A stretch of 64,000 nucleotides of DNA. Origin: Chrysogorgia sp. JL179-B06. Its lineage: Eukaryota > Cnidaria > Anthozoa > Scleralcyonacea > Chrysogorgiidae. Positions within the stretch are counted from its first letter, which is position 1. Each line of letters opens with the position of its first letter. A model generated the notes under the pieces. That model was not told where the DNA came from. It saw nothing but the letters and a program-made list of their open reading frames with translations, and searched no databases. Both the position numbers and the translations under genes were made by a program. The stretch spans positions 1,565,001 to 1,629,000 of the forward strand of contig JAYKKM010000263.1 of NCBI GenBank assembly GCA_035772405.1, written 5' to 3'. This document shows, one piece after another, positions 28,330 to 39,627 of the stretch.

Positions 28330-28615
28330 GGATGCAGTGGGTGTAATCTTGAAGAGGGTACATCATCCAGGCTACTTTCAAATGGTGCACTGGACCAACT
28401 TCATTTACTGATGCTTGTTGCTGAGGGGATGCTTGTAACAAAGTTTACTTGCTGCACATTATGTGTTCAATGCCGAATATTCAAAGGGGTCCAACTGGGC
28501 ACAGCAAGAACACATTCTTTTTTCTTGAACTTTCTTTCTTAGCTGAAATTATTAGTGCCCTACCAATGGGTGTTCAACATTTTCTTGAAAATATGTACCT
28601 CCTCGTGAAAGTTTA
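28330..28615 (+). pseudogene. Second fragment of the YxFN repeat-encoded family
   Basis: Broken frames resemble the 25,340-25,648 relic: an AEGMLVTKF-like phrase, then text around a former FFLEL, and an ALPMGVQHF-like end. No frame is intact. Confidence 0.35.
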
Positions 28616-29680
28616 ATTAACTCTATATTTGCATGTATTTATAGTCAAACATTGCATATGTTATTTTTATATCTACGGTCGAACATGTACATACAGTATA
28701 CTGACCAACAAGTGGCTATCTACCTAATTTATACTTGCTAATTTTTCCAACCAGATCAATAAAATGTGTGGTTCATTAGTGCTTTTTAAAATGTCATATT
28801 TGTGATTATTTATGCTAGATTTATTTGAAATTCGTAGTCGAAATAACCATTTCAACATTGGTTAAAATGACAATTTTTACCTTTTTTACTGGTTGTCTCG
28901 ATGCATGATCGGAGTCCAATGGACAAATCAGAAACCAATTATTATGAATTGATCCATTCGATAAGCGTTATCTAGTCGAAGAAAGTATTGTCGGATGCAT
29001 CCAATGGATGTATTGGTTAACCGAATGTCTAATGCTTATGTCAGACTGGTTAATAATTAACAGTCGTTCAATGTTACGTGACTCAAAATGCAGTGGCAAA
29101 TACACCATTAAACAAGGTAAGTTTGGGTTAGAAGATTAATATTAATTAACATACCGGACCACATATGTTGTGTTAAGTGTCTAATGGATCCAATGGGATC
29201 CAATGTGATCCAATGGGAAAAGGTGGTTACCGTTGGACAAATGTTTGTCGGATATGCAAGGAACATTAGCGCGTAAGTGTCATTGTATTAACTCTCAAAT
29301 ATCACCTAAATTGCTCAAAAGAGAAGCAAAACAAGAATAAAATGCGGTAACACGGAAGTTGCCTCTTCCAGTTTTCATGTGCTCGCACATTTTGCGTCTA
29401 TTTTATACGAAAAAATGAGGATTTCTTTAACATATGTTTGCAGTTTCTAGTTGAGATAGTCGCTCATAACAGGTATATATTTAGTTTGAGACACTAAAAA
29501 GTGGTCGCTGGATCGCTCATTAAATGTACATTTCAATTAGAAATCGTCCGTGCCAGAAAACGTGGTCGTAAATGCAACCTGTTTGTGTATTTGCGTTTGG
29601 GGAAGGGAGGCTAGGAGGAGTGTAAGGGCTGTCTTATACATCGCATTTAATTTAGACGAATTTATTAATCCAACAATTAA
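28616..29680. other. Gene-free sequence with short direct repeats
   Basis: At 29,178-29,215 the motif GGATCCAATG occurs three times in tandem; ATCCAATGGA also occurs near 28,998 and 28,913. No gene is seen. Confidence 0.4.
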
Positions 29681-29925
29681 ATGCGACAGTTATGCAAAAA
29701 TCCAAATTTACGCCACAATGAAACAGCTAACCAACAAAATCCCAATTTAACCAGAAAGTTATCAAAATATCTTGTTCAGTTATTCACTAAATGTGAAAAT
29801 GAGAATTACAACTTACGAAGTAATAATGTTAAACTCTCTTTTGGCAAACCTAAAACAAATTTCCTAAAAAGAAGCTTCTCCAACAGAGCGCTAAATCATG
29901 GAACGAATTTCCGAGTGAATTGATG
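29675..29925 (+). pseudogene. C-terminal fragment of a non-LTR retrotransposon
   Basis: The frame contains ENYNLRSNNVKLSFGKPKTNFLKRSF, here quoted only in parts: NYNLRSNN and KPKTNFLKRSF. This order is typical of the C-terminal end of CR1/RTE-like ORF2 proteins. The copy is short and ends in a broken frame. Confidence 0.5.
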
Positions 29926-31740
29926 GATCAATGAACACAATTTGTATCATCCTTAAAGCATTTGAGTGATTATATTAGATTACTAGAAGTTACTATCGCA
30001 AGGGAAGTGCTGCCTTGGGTCCAAGGCAGTCATGATATTGTGCAAAATTGCAAAAATCAGTGGTGGGCTTATTGAAGTCACAGTGGAGGTAGTACAGCCT
30101 CATACCCATGCGGTTATGGTTTAGGTAATACCAGAGCAGTGAGTTCTTCAGTACATATATATATAGAGAGAGCTCACAATGAGCTTGCTCGACCATAGGT
30201 ACTCGCAATCTGGGGTACGTTAGACATCTAATCACACATGCTTCATCTGCCCCTGGCACATTTTCAGATGTCTCACATCTGCCCCAACCTTGTTGACCCC
30301 CCTTGTGTTGTAACCGTTCTCAACATCTATTCACAATATGAACATGTGTAATAAATATTAAACAGATGTAAATTGGACAGTTGAAATGCAGTTGATAAAC
30401 TAAGTTAATCAGAATTTGTTTCTCGCATAAAAATGCAGTTCAATATGAGGGATACGGATGTGCATTCTTCTGCATGCTCACTATCGTGAGAAACAATGAA
30501 CTCACATCAATATATACCTAAAATAGAAGGTAAATCTTATTCACAAAACAAAGTATTTGATAGTGCCAGCATATTAACCGTGGTGTCACCGTGTCAGTGA
30601 TGGCAAGAAATCGCAGATGACAATTAATGCTAGTTCCCTTACCTTGACAAGAGAATTTTTCCTCACTGAAATCGAAGTTAAAATTCGGAAGCACAAGCAG
30701 GCCGTATAAAGTACAGCTGCCAGATGTTCAGTAAAGTTAATAGTAAAGCAGAACACGTTTATATAATGACGATTGACGAACGAAGATCTTCACAAAATAT
30801 CATGGCACTGGTGCCGTTTGCAAGTTCCGAACATTTGATTCGGATAGTTTCCGCATCCGGCGATTATACGAACATCTACGAGTTACGTCACAAAACGTCA
30901 TAAATCTGTGGACATCCATGAAAAAATCGAATGTGATTTTAACTTCGATCGACTATACATAGTTCCGCGAAGAAGTGTGGGTACTAGACATACCAAGTGA
31001 AGATTAGTGTGCTGCCTAGGGCAGCAATAGTACCGTGTCAAAATAATTTTAATTAAAGATTACTGTAGTGTACATTCACATGATAAAATTCTGTCATGTT
31101 AAAGGAAACTTTTTACCTGTTGGTCATACACATGAATATATTGATGCACTTTTGCTATTCAAAACATTGCAGATTGCAAGATATACACTGTTGATGCATG
31201 ATAAGCACATAAACATAGTAATTTTATAGTTTAGTTCGAAAGTGTATAAATGGCCAAGCACTACAATTTTTTAATAACTATTTTATTTTTAACAGAGATA
31301 TTACAAAACGAATTACTAGGCAGATTAACTTACTTCATTTGCCTGGTGAGATCTGAAGCTGCCAAGAGATCATTTTATTATCATGGATGTGTAGTTTTTA
31401 GTCGTTTCATGATAGCTAATAAGTAACTTCTTTCCTTGTATTAGTGTTTTAGTATTTTTAATATTTTAATGATATTATTTGTTAGTTATCTTTTAAACTA
31501 GATATTTAACTTATTATAGGGCTCCTATTGATACCAGTTGTAATAACTGAATGGATTACCCTATTTAAATAAAAGTATTCATCATCAGCTCATATATCAC
31601 TAGTAATGAAAAAAAACAAAATGGCGGCGTAAGTTTTCTTAATCTACTGCAGATGATTTAACTGGCTGTTTCTTTCACGCACAGGAGCGAAAAACCTGAA
31701 CTCCACCATTGTAGTCATTTCTCAGTGCGTTTTTATAAAG
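29926..31740. other. Gene-free, repeat-derived sequence
   Basis: No gene is supported. A small (TA)(GA) stretch lies at 30,155-30,172. The open frame on the minus strand at 29,993-30,259 has no recognisable feature. Confidence 0.35.
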
Positions 31741-31747
31741 AGACGAA

Positions 31748-33275
31748 ATGAGCAAGGAATCTCAAAGTAGCACGAAGAAGCATCGTAAGTATAATTATCA
31801 ATTCAACAAACATTAACATCTTAGATCACCTTTTACTTACCCGTTTGGAAAGTTGGTGCAAGCCGTAGCCTGGTAGGGGGTCTGTGGCGAATAGCGGTAC
31901 TTGGATCCAGCTGGTTAAGATCCATCCATGCAGGATCTTGAGCTTACCACAACCCCTACTCCCACTCAGTATGACTTGCACCGATCACACCGATTAATTG
32001 CAAGTATTAAACTTACCTCCTTGCTCAAAGGGACGGACGGTGGGAATGTGTTATTTCCTCACATTCCAGCACTGCGTCTGACTGCTAGGCCTTTAACGCG
32101 GTAATGACGCACTAGATAGTCGGCGGAACCATGTTATGCCCGGCAACACCACTAACCCAGCGGTGACACGTAAAACAAGTGCAAAATACTCGTAAAATCT
32201 ACCACACATTTCAAAATATGAAAATTTATAATAAAACAGATAGGGAAACGTGACGAAGGGCCTTCGCTCGAAACGTAACACAACTTACACGCTATTTCGG
32301 CAGTACACCAACCTTTTTAGATATCGGATTTGTAAATATTTGGTATCTTTATATATACGCGCACGTGGAGAAGAGCGTTCATGCAGATGAATACATGGCA
32401 AACTCTAGATCCTGGACCAGTAAATTCGATTTTGTGATCATAGTCACGACGGATATGTAGATACTTTCCAAAAGGAAAACGACGTTATTCGGGATTTCGA
32501 AATATCAACCGCAACACGTATGCTGCGAGGTTTCAGACGAAGGATTTCGGAGGTAAGTATGAATAAATAATATTTGATTCACGTTCAAGCATGCAAAACA
32601 GCTTTTTGATTTCCCCCTTTCTTTGCAGAACATATTCCTTCACAAGCATGGCGTAGCCAGGGGGGCTAGGGAAAAGAGAAATTCTGCGTCGTTTAAAATC
32701 AAAATATGAGGCTCAAGAAGAAATCAAACATTTGATGGATGTAACCCGATTTCTCGATCCGATGTACAAAGTTGATTTCCTCTCAACCAACGAGTGGAGA
32801 AGGAAACAAACAATCAGAACTTGAAGTGGTAAAAGAAGAATTGCTCCAAAATTCTGTTTACCTACTGTAAATGATCATCAAGAAGCTGATGAACTACCGA
32901 CACTTCAAGCCAAGAAGGTTAAATTAAGCCTTGGAGCATTGAGTCACAAAAAGAAGAAAGCGACGCTATCTCCAGCAGTCATGCACCGCGCGATCGATTA
33001 TCCGCAGAAATTCAGCGATATTTAATCGAATATCCAATAATCGACGGAGATGAGAATCAACTGAAATGGTGGCAAAGAAATAAAAATGAATTCCCTCTGC
33101 TAAGTCAGCTTGCCATACAATATCTCGTCATTCAAGCTCGCCATCAGAACGATTGTTTAGCAAGGCAGGACTTGTCAGTACACCAGCACGCGCGATAACA
33201 GGACTTTCTTTTCTTTGTGTTAGAAAATGCTGTATTTCATCCAGTTTCTTTGGAGAAACAAGAAACAACTGTGAA
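31748..33275 (+). pseudogene. hAT (ZBED-like) transposase relic
   Basis: Readable pieces lie at 32,690-33,160. Phrases include VTRFLDPMYKVDFL (the conserved LDP-R/Y-K motif), then ENQLKWWQRNKNEFPLLSQLA (cited in parts: LKWW and FPLLSQLA), then SERLFSKAG at about 33,150. These mark the C-terminal hAT dimerisation domain. Frames shift several times. An ATG with a short open stretch and a GTAAGT donor at 31,748-31,790 may be an early exon. The gene is dead. Confidence 0.6.
31850..32330. other. Gene-free sequence with short inverted repeats
   Basis: TAAGATCC and GGATCTTA-like halves face each other near 31,918-31,944. A CCTTCGCTCGAAACG segment near 32,263 resembles the fold-back at 33,672-33,809. 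I found no RNA gene that fits. Confidence 0.35.
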
Positions 33276-33671
33276 ACAGACCTTGATAATATTTTTCGCA
33301 GCCATTTTCCTCTTTCTTTTGCTAGAGGAAAAAGTTCGACCTGCATGACGCGATTAAACGGATTTATGATGGCGGACAAAAACCGTTTTTTTCGGGGTTT
33401 TTTTTAGAACCGCCCAAGCCCATTAATGACCCGTTCTTAAAGATCATTAATTAGGCCCGTGTAATTAAACTATCAATTACTAACAAATGTTTCTTCCGAA
33501 GGAAAAAACAAACCCGACAATCGAAAATCATTTCTGAATACAAACTAACCATTCACACGCATAAATAAGACGATAGATAGTGTTGAAATATGTATAATTT
33601 GAGTTTCCTAAGCACACAAAACGTTATCTTAATATTTTTACAAACACGCATACTTATATTTTGATGAGAAA

Positions 33672-33809
33672 AACTGCCAAGATTTTTAGTGACGAAATAC
33701 TGACGTTTAGATCGGAGCCACTCATCAGAGTATAAGGCCACTTGGTCTTACTCTGGTGAAGGGCTCCGCTCGAAACGTCAGTATTTCGTTACTAAAAATC
33801 TTGGCAGTT
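33672..33809. repeat. Fold-back element (MITE-like)
   Basis: AACTGCCAAGATTTTTAGT at the left pairs with ACTAAAAATCTTGGCAGTT at the right, continuing inward through GAAATACTGACGTTT to about 48 bases per arm, with a weaker inner palindrome. Confidence 0.8.
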
Positions 33810-33904
33810 ACCACCTTCTCACTTTGCTATATATCCAAAACACTGTTTACGCAGAAATCTACTTTTTACTATATTTTAATGAGGTTAGTCATAACCAAGG
33901 TTAA

Positions 33905-34628
33905 CAACAAAGGAACGCGCAAGGCTTTGGGCGAGGGAAGGCTTAAAATCAACGGTACTCGCGGGCGGATGGGCATTACGCCCTGAGACAGCGGGCACGC
34001 AGAGTAGCAGAGTTAATAGATGGTGGTTTGAGTACGGAGGAAATTTGTGAGAATGGAAATAAGCAGGAGAACGAGATGCTGACCAAAGAAAGTGGGAATG
34101 CGACCCATAAACTGGTCAACCGCTTTTCAGTCCGAGGAATTCCGCGCTGGTATGAAAGAAATGGTAGCCCAAGCCGTGGCTCAAGCGAGCGGACAGACCT
34201 CAGAGAAACAGCCAAATCAACCAGAAACGGACCCACACCGCGTCGATTATTTGGAAAGATTGGGCCGGTCTGTTCCGGCGATCCCTTCAGGTAACTCGCA
34301 AGCGTCTACGAGTAACAATCAAGGTACGTTAATTGTTCCATCCTTTGTTGGTGTCGCTATGGCCTCGTCAATCCCAAGGACGGAGGTAATGTCAGAATCG
34401 GTGATGACGAGAATAACTCCACATAACGGCGCTCAACCTCGTGTAACAATGGACCCCCAGCCTCTCGCTTTGGTTAATTCACATACCGAGCTCGCAAGTT
34501 CCTTATTTTGGGACTGGGCGTCCTCCAATCCCGTCGAAAGTAGTTTCCCAGATTATGTCCAACAAACTTTATCAAAGCCCTCATTTTCCGGCGTAATTAA
34601 GTACGGAGAGGATGGTAGGACAGAATAA
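33905..34628 (+). pseudogene. Unrecognised gag-like or repeat-encoded gene fragment
   Basis: A GC-richer island with two overlapping rightward frames. One, from about 33,975 to 34,150, is charged and has a helix-turn-helix-like opening (RVAELIDGGLSTEEI). The other, 34,092-34,628, is Ser/Pro/Gln-rich and low-complexity, ending in ALVNSHTELASSLFWDWASS. The layout recalls gag or the N-terminal protein of a retroelement, but no motif proves it. The base composition differs from its surroundings. Confidence 0.35.
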
Positions 34629-34736
34629 GGTTGACGGGGAACTTTGTCCACAACAATTCCTCGAAGCAAACGTGGGGAGCTCAAAGTGGTCCGTTGACCA
34701 AACGTGGGTAGTACGACCAATCCATTTGATTATTAC

Positions 34737-35175
34737 CCATGTTTACATTGTAATGGCTTCTTTCACCAGAAGAATTATATAACCATGTGGCAAATATTGT
34801 CCGTTTTCAGAAGAAACGAAGGAACTTCATCCTAAGGAGGTTGCGTTACACGTGCAGTCTGTTGCTAGCACAAATTAGATTATCATCGGTTGCCCGACCA
34901 TTAATTAGCCACTTCATAAACTGTACGGACTGGTAACTAATCTATTCACCGCAATGAATTGTGAGGCCATTTTGGTCTTCATGTTCTCTCTGCACAGTAC
35001 TACAACCAAATATCTTTATTTAAAATCGATCTAACGTGTTTTCAAAAACTATGGTTCTGAAGTGGAATTGCTGTGTACCGTTGTGTAAAGAAGGCCCACA
35101 CAATACCCAGTGACGAGAAAATTCGAAAGGAATACGCCAGGCTAATAAGAAATGACAACCTTTCCAGTTCTTCGA
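34737..35175 (+). pseudogene. THAP/zinc-finger relic, copy 2
   Basis: Nucleotide-level match to 26,924-27,170, with the same CATGTTTACATTGTAATGGC start and the same CAAAAACTATGGTTCTGAAG before the THAP-like start (KWNCCVPLCKE, near 35,055). An insertion of about 100 bases separates the two matching parts. Broken frames. Confidence 0.55.
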
Positions 35176-35579
35176 GCAGATGTACTATACAACAGCTGAT
35201 CAGTATGATTGACAATTTCAAAAAACTGCCACGAGCGCACTTATTTTAATTATATATCTACAGTATATAATGTTAATAAATTGTTAAGTAATGCGACTTC
35301 AGTTATATATTTACTTTAATTACATGATACGATAATATTCGTTTGAAGTCAGACACGTAAAGGTGAAAAAGTGAAACCATAAGTTGAAAATAGTGTTGTA
35401 ATATGTATAATCACAACCAATGTTGTTACAGGTCAGCATAAAGTTGTAGTTCAAACAAACTTGCATTCTCTCACTTTATTTTTTAGGAAAAATGTAGGTG
35501 ACAAGTCCAATTGGTACTACTGGTAAAACGGTTCAATTAAATGCGAAGAAACGTTGGCCATCAAACATAACTTTGCCAA

Positions 35580-35905
35580 CACCACATGTAGAGTGCATGT
35601 GACATGATATTTTGGTGGCTGGGACATTGGTTGGAAAATATGTGCATTGTTCAGGTATGGGCTGGTATTTCAGTTCCAGGTGCAACACAGGTTTGCATTT
35701 TTAGTGGCTGTATGGAGAGCATAGGCTACCAAACCATTTTACAGAGAAACCTCCTGCCATTCATACTTGAAACATTTCCGGATGGTCATATAGATTGTGG
35801 CAGGACAATGATCCTAAACATACCAGTAATTCGACAAAAAATGGATGAAAGATAATGGTGCGAATCACTGGACTACGCCTCCAGAATCACCGGTATGTGA
35901 TCTGC
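35580..35905 (+). pseudogene. Tc1/mariner transposase fragment
   Basis: The frame at about 35,655-35,855 reads VQVWAGISVPGATQVCIFSG and then LPFILETFPDGH. This is the DDE region between the second and third catalytic positions of Tc1/mariner transposases (VWAGIS, GPHPF-like strands). The following PPES-like phrase is at about 35,875. Stops and frame changes interrupt it. Confidence 0.7.
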
Positions 35906-36304
35906 TGTATTCGCAAAGGTTAAGAAATTTCTATTTATGATTTTATTCCGAAGGTTAAATTTTGTATTTACTGTATTTCAGGGCTTAGAAATTAGAACAT
36001 TAGTCAATGTTTACAGAATGAAGTCCAATGAAGTAGAATTTGACTCTCGTTGAGCCTAGCTTACTGCTATAACTATTCTAGTACTTCTATAGGCATTTTA
36101 ATTAGAAAGGCTTGTTATTCTGCAAAAATTGCCATTTCCTTTATTCTTTGCACATCATGACAATTAAGGTTATATATGTACAGGTACTGTAATTTGAGCT
36201 ACAGTACATGTACTGTACTACACGAGGTTAAATTATCTAAATTCTTTTTTTATCTTACATTTCTTTACAATGTGGAATTGGGTTTGTTAGTTTTTAGTTT
36301 TATT
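35906..36304. other. Gene-free sequence
   Basis: AT-rich with repeated ACAGTACATGTACTGTAC palindrome near 36,200-36,220. No gene is seen. Confidence 0.4.
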
Positions 36305-36319
36305 TTATTTAGTTTTTAT

Positions 36320-36886
36320 TAGCCAGAAAGTTGGAGTACTTATATGAGATTGCGTAATCTCATTCCCTGTAAATCGAAGCTTCTGCTGTACAAGACCACC
36401 ATACTACCCAATCTTACATATTGTCACCTTGTGTGGCATTTTTGTAAATCTTCTGATCGACGCAAACTGGAACGTGTCCAGGAAAGGGCTCTTAGAGCTA
36501 TTTATAAATCAAGAACGACCACCTATGAAAATCTACTAAAACAAGCGAACTTACCTTCTTTGCACAATAGAAGATAGCAAGATATTGCCATTATCATGTA
36601 CAAAGTTAAAAATGGCATGACACCGACTGGCATTACAGAACTATTTGATTTGAAAGACAAGAAATACAATCTGAGAAATGGAGACTTTAATATACCTCGG
36701 TTTGATACAAAACGGTATGGTAAACACTCGTTGGCATATATAGGACCTTATATCTGGTCTAAACTACGTACTAAAGACAGATGCAAGCCTAGTCTAGGCT
36801 CCTTTAAATATAATATTAGAGACATTGACATTGATAATAGTCTACTTGAAGACCGATGCAATAACTGTGAACTCTGCTCGACGTAG
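36320..36886 (+). pseudogene. CR1-like non-LTR retrotransposon, C-terminal end of ORF2
   Basis: Two frames in register are separated by a single stop (TAG near 36,575). They contain KLLLYKTTILPNLTYCHLVW, then RRKLERVQERALRAIY, NLPSLHNRR, MYKVKNG, YNLRNGDFNIPRF and a final Cys motif (CNNCELC). This matches the thumb and C-terminal region of CR1-type reverse transcriptases common in cnidarians. The copy is 5'-truncated and carries the stop. Confidence 0.8.
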
Positions 36887-37540
36887 TAGTTATGTATACA
36901 TATTCTGATATATCTTAGACTTAGCAAATTTATTACTATATATCTTACTTTGGATTTTTAACTCATAGATTTGATAGATACATAGTGTCCTCAATTAGTA
37001 TGTAAAATGCTAAACACATTGACACTTGAAGTCTTTATTATTATTATTTATATACATGTACATTGATTCTACTACACACTTGGTTACTTGAAACCGTGCT
37101 ACAGATCTACTGTCAACGGTATACAGCTGTTTGCTTTGTGCAAAGTACCTCTGATAAAGAAGTATGGGATTGACAAAATTCTCATTTATTTTATGCAAGA
37201 CATTAAAATTCTTGAGTCGGTGAGTTATAAAAGGCAATATTATAGCCGATTGTTTTATACATGTATGGTAGATAACTCAAAACTGCGAATTTTTTTTGAA
37301 TGGCTTTGGTATGTGAGCTGCAAATACTGGCAAGAAATTGTATAAAAAGACATTGTTCAGGTATAGGTATAAAATATAGTCATGCATTAAACATGAATTT
37401 ATTTTGTGCACAATCCTAATGTTTGTGTGTGCGCGTGTTTATGTTGATGTATATATTTATAATTTGTGACAGTTGCCTAGATAGTGTAAATGCTTATATC
37501 AACTTGTTTTGTATCATTCTAAGTTCAAGGAAGAAATGTT
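36887..37540. other. Gene-free sequence
   Basis: AT-rich, with a short (ATT)n stretch near 37,037. No gene is supported on either strand. Confidence 0.35.
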
Positions 37541-37725
37541 TCAGCTTCGAACAAGGGAAAGTCATCAATGTGAAATGGTGAAAAATGACCCATCTTTATC
37601 GTCCACCCATGAGGTTAAGGGCATCAGTGCTACATCAGTCGCGCTACTTCCATGTTGTCGATGGCCTTGATCTTGATATCATGCATGACCAACTTGAGGG
37701 GGTTCTGCCTTTGGAAACAGCCGGA
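37541..37725 (+). pseudogene. Exon relic of a repeated gene family with a DIMHD motif
   Basis: One frame reads FQLRTRESHQCEMVKND and another FHVVDGLDLDIMHDQLEGVL. In many invertebrate and fish genomes a multi-copy uncharacterised gene family has RTxxSH and a DIMHDxLEG motif in this order, followed by an RFEAKxxYFK motif. The latter is found downstream at 38,055-38,140 (partly) and in the right-hand copy at 56,705-56,870. This is a broken copy of that family. Confidence 0.5.
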
Positions 37726-38800
37726 TGCAAACACGAGAGAAAGTTAGAGAGAATTTGAATGTTTATGTGAACCCAAACCGCAAGCGAGGGTTTGTAAACC
37801 CTTAGGTACTTTCAAATTTGACCAAACTCTCTCGAGTGTTTATTTTCTGAGCGTCTATTTTCTATTTATTTTATAAAATAAGACTGAAATACACTATGAC
37901 GTCACAACCGTGTTTGCATAGCCTGATATAAACACGGTTACTAGCCAATCACAGCATGCGTAAGAAAACTTATTTTATAAATATATACAGGTATTTATTG
38001 TGTGTGCGTGTGCTTGTGTATATATACTTGTTTTCTCTATTGGGCAATGCGTTTTAAAACATACAATTAATCATTTCAAAAATATTGATTTCTCTCTAGC
38101 AAGGCGTCATCAAGCTTTACAAGCTTATCTGCTCGAACAGACTGGAAGAAGCTTTTGCAGTTTTGGCAGTCATTGGAGCTTGGAATGCAGATAAATATAT
38201 TTACATATACAGTAATATAGTTAGTATATATATATGATAAACAATAATTGGTCGTGTTCTATCGGATATGCATGCTCAAGCCAAAGGCGAGAACTTGCAA
38301 ACAAGATCGACGGATATAAATATAGTTAATTACTTAATATACTCTGCGTCGTAATGTTGATATGAATAATAGTTGTTCAGATTAATTCAGAAAAATGTTA
38401 AACAGCCACTAGTGAGTTTTTTTCATACATACTGTACATACATATATATATATATATATATACAACTTATATAATTTTTGAGTTTCCTTGCATTGATTTT
38501 TTTCTACCAGGAATCCAAGGACTGGCATAGTGGTTGATAATTGATATACTTATATGTTGACATTTTAGGTGAAGCAACCACAGTTGCTGATGCCAACCTT
38601 GAAGATGTGTTCAATGAGTTGGATGGAGACATTAATGGTGGAACTGCACTAATAGTGTAAGCTGCACCGCATACATATACAATTGGATTTTTGTGTTATT
38701 AAATATGTACATGTATTTATGGAATATATACACTGTAGGTCAATTTTGTTCTCAATGTAAATGCTATTTTTTAATTTAACCAAAATAGTAAGACTGTTTT
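37725..38800. repeat. Left copy of the sequence flanking the Polinton
   Basis: Matches 56,388-58,290 in the same orientation over several stretches: GATGCAAACACGAGAGA, ACTTTCAAATTTGACCAAAC, GGCGTCATCAAG, and GGTGAAGCAACCAC near 38,570. The right copy holds extra sequence between 56,990 and 57,780. The left copy includes broken exon text (FKNIDFSLARRHQALQAYLL) near 38,070-38,140. Confidence 0.75.
38443..38461. repeat. (TA)n microsatellite
   Basis: Short TA run, at a position equivalent to a (CA)n run in the right copy near 57,893. Confidence 0.7.
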
Positions 38801-39256
38801 TTTATATTTAATTAATTCACGTTATATACTGTTTTCGAGAAGAAATAATTGCTAGCTCCTTGGTTCCGCCCTGTTTTATATTATTAAAACTCAAAGTCGC
38901 GCGTGGACAGTAGCATAATTAACATAAACCTGGGGCACACATCTTATATTCAAGACATACGAAATATTCAAGATATCGAAATCTAACCAGGGTTCGATTC
39001 TTGGTTGGGGCAGTCACTTTTTCATATATGTATTTGACTATATTAAATCCTCTCTAATATTAAATATATATATATTTATAATAATTGTATCCTTTTTAGT
39101 ATGAAAGTAGTGTATACACAAGTAATTGTTCTTGTACACAAGTAAAAGTTTCATTATTTTCCCAAATTTGATAGGTTAAAGAACGGTCATCCTAAAATTC
39201 CATTTGGAAGATAATGACGTATGTATTGACTTTCAAATGTTTAATTGCCAGCATTA
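38801..39256. other. Gene-free sequence left of the Polinton
   Basis: It holds a tRNA-like GGGTTCGATTCTTGG (pol III box B-like, near 38,994-39,010), probably a SINE end. No gene is seen. Confidence 0.4.
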
Positions 39257-39262
39257 GTTGAC
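39257..39262. repeat. Left target-site duplication GTTGAC
   Basis: Exact 6-base duplicate of 56,123-56,128. Six bases is the length made by Polinton integrases. Confidence 0.9.
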
Positions 39263-39479
39263 AGTAGTATAGAAAGTGGGGCTACCGGCGCATTTTTCCA
39301 TTTTTCATGTCTCAACTTTTTTCTCTGGAGAACGCAGCACTTTTTTCGTTTTTAGATTCCACATATAATTCTCGAGCAAATATGTGGAATGCAAAAACGG
39401 AAAAAGTGCTGCGTTCTCCAGAGAAGTTGAGACATTCAAATGGAAAAAGTTCGCCGTTAGCCCCACTTTCGAGACTACT
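39263..39479. repeat. Left terminal inverted repeat, folded as one long palindrome
   Basis: The repeat starts with AGTAGTATAGAAAGTGGGG and ends with CCCCACTTTCGAGACTACT, so its two ends are complementary. The inner 39,309-39,366 and 39,380-39,433 form an almost perfect stem of about 54-58 bases around a 13-base loop. The equivalent right repeat lacks this inner stem. Confidence 0.85.
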
Positions 39480-39627
39480 AATAGACGATGTGTCGCATGG
39501 TTTGGGGAGTCAGAGACGTGTCTCAGCTAGTAGGCTACAGAGTGAGGTGTCTGAACGTGAGGCTGCTGTGGGTGAGGATGTCGCTCGTGACAAGACTGTG
39601 TCAAGCAATATTACACATGATCCTGGT

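Noticed and set aside
29993..30259. 88-codon minus-strand frame
   Set aside because: No motif and no support; it lies in repeat-derived sequence.
31860..32090. Possible small nuclear RNA gene with an ACTTACCTCC phrase
   Set aside because: The sequence does not follow U1 or other snRNAs beyond a splice-site-like phrase.
39307..39480. First 58 codons of the polymerase N-terminal frame
   Set aside because: They lie in the terminal palindrome and read the same sequence on both arms; a coding start in unique sequence is more likely.
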